DNA of 5,599 nt, from contig CAMHER010000133.1 of NCBI GenBank assembly GCA_946184215.1, positions 1-5,599 of the forward strand, written 5' to 3'. A model generated the notes under the pieces. The model was given only the letters and a program-made list of their open reading frames with translations. It was not told the origin of the DNA and searched no databases. A program made the position numbers and the translations under genes. The DNA is from an uncultured Clostridia bacterium (lineage in GTDB: Bacteria; Bacillota; Clostridia; Oscillospirales; Oscillospiraceae). Positions 5,517 to 5,599 of this stretch are shown here, one piece after another. Position 1 is the stretch's first letter. Each line of letters begins with the position of its first letter.

Positions 5517-5599
5517 ATGCCGGGCAGGAAGCATACATTCTTTGCCTTCTTTGCGGAAAAAGCCATTCTTCCCCGCGGTATCGAAGATCCGACGCGATA
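5517..5599 (+). CDS. Possible start of a further gene, truncated by the window end
   Basis: After the kinase stop, an ATG at 5517 opens a frame that stays open to the last base: 27 codons, beginning MPGRKHTFFAFFAEKAIL and ending near EDPTR. The gap to the kinase is only five bases, which would suit a third operon member. However, no Shine-Dalgarno sequence is seen upstream, the stretch is too short to be significant, and other frames are also open here. No family recognised. No convincing terminator hairpin with a T-tract is seen in these 88 bases either, so transcription may continue out of the window. Confidence 0.25.
   Translation, partial: MPGRKHTFFAFFAEKAILPRGIEDPTR

Noticed and set aside
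5512..5599. Terminator for the two-component operon
   Set aside because: Only imperfect short pairings (for example GCGGAA with TTCCCCGC) and no T-run after a stem, so not supported.
1..5599. CRISPR array, insertion sequence, tRNA or phage genes
   Set aside because: No regularly spaced long repeats, terminal inverted repeats, transposase motifs or tRNA-like folds were seen on either strand.

Overview
The window reads as chromosomal DNA from a Gram-positive Firmicute, most likely a gut-type Clostridia of the Oscillospiraceae/Ruminococcaceae kind. The reasons are a lipoprotein signal with a LAAC lipobox, strong GGAGG-type ribosome sites, sigma-A promoters with extended -10 elements, fairly GC-rich codon use, and a carbohydrate ABC uptake system beside an OmpR-family two-component system. 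The lineage is an inference; no rRNA or marker gene is present.

Layout: the left half is on the minus strand and the right half on the plus strand, diverging from a compact 199-bp control region (3299-3497). Reading leftward from it, a large lipoprotein gene (857-3298) encodes an N-terminal beta-propeller-like region joined to a family 1 extracellular solute-binding protein. A 163-bp gap (694-856) follows, with a GC-rich hairpin, an exact 10-bp direct repeat and a second promoter. The 5' part of a MalF/UgpA/LplB-type permease gene (1-693) then runs off the window. Reading rightward, an OmpR/PhoB-type response regulator (3498-4187) overlaps a membrane histidine kinase (4180-5511) by 8 bp, the kinase starting at TTG. 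The last 88 bp hold only a weak candidate for a further gene start.

How the parts may work together: the lipoprotein would capture a ligand, probably a sugar or oligosaccharide, and deliver it to the permease. The second permease is presumably encoded beyond position 1, and no ATPase is visible. The two-component system faces the importer, and a 10-bp-spaced direct repeat sits against the -35 of the lipoprotein promoter, where an OmpR-family activator would be expected. The regulator controlling the importer is therefore a reasonable hypothesis, not shown by sequence alone. The most notable points are the propeller-SBP fusion, the control region with two kinds of direct repeat, the shortened ATP-lid region of the kinase, and the separate promoter with its repeated element before the permease. 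I saw no CRISPR array, insertion sequence, tRNA, rRNA or phage gene.
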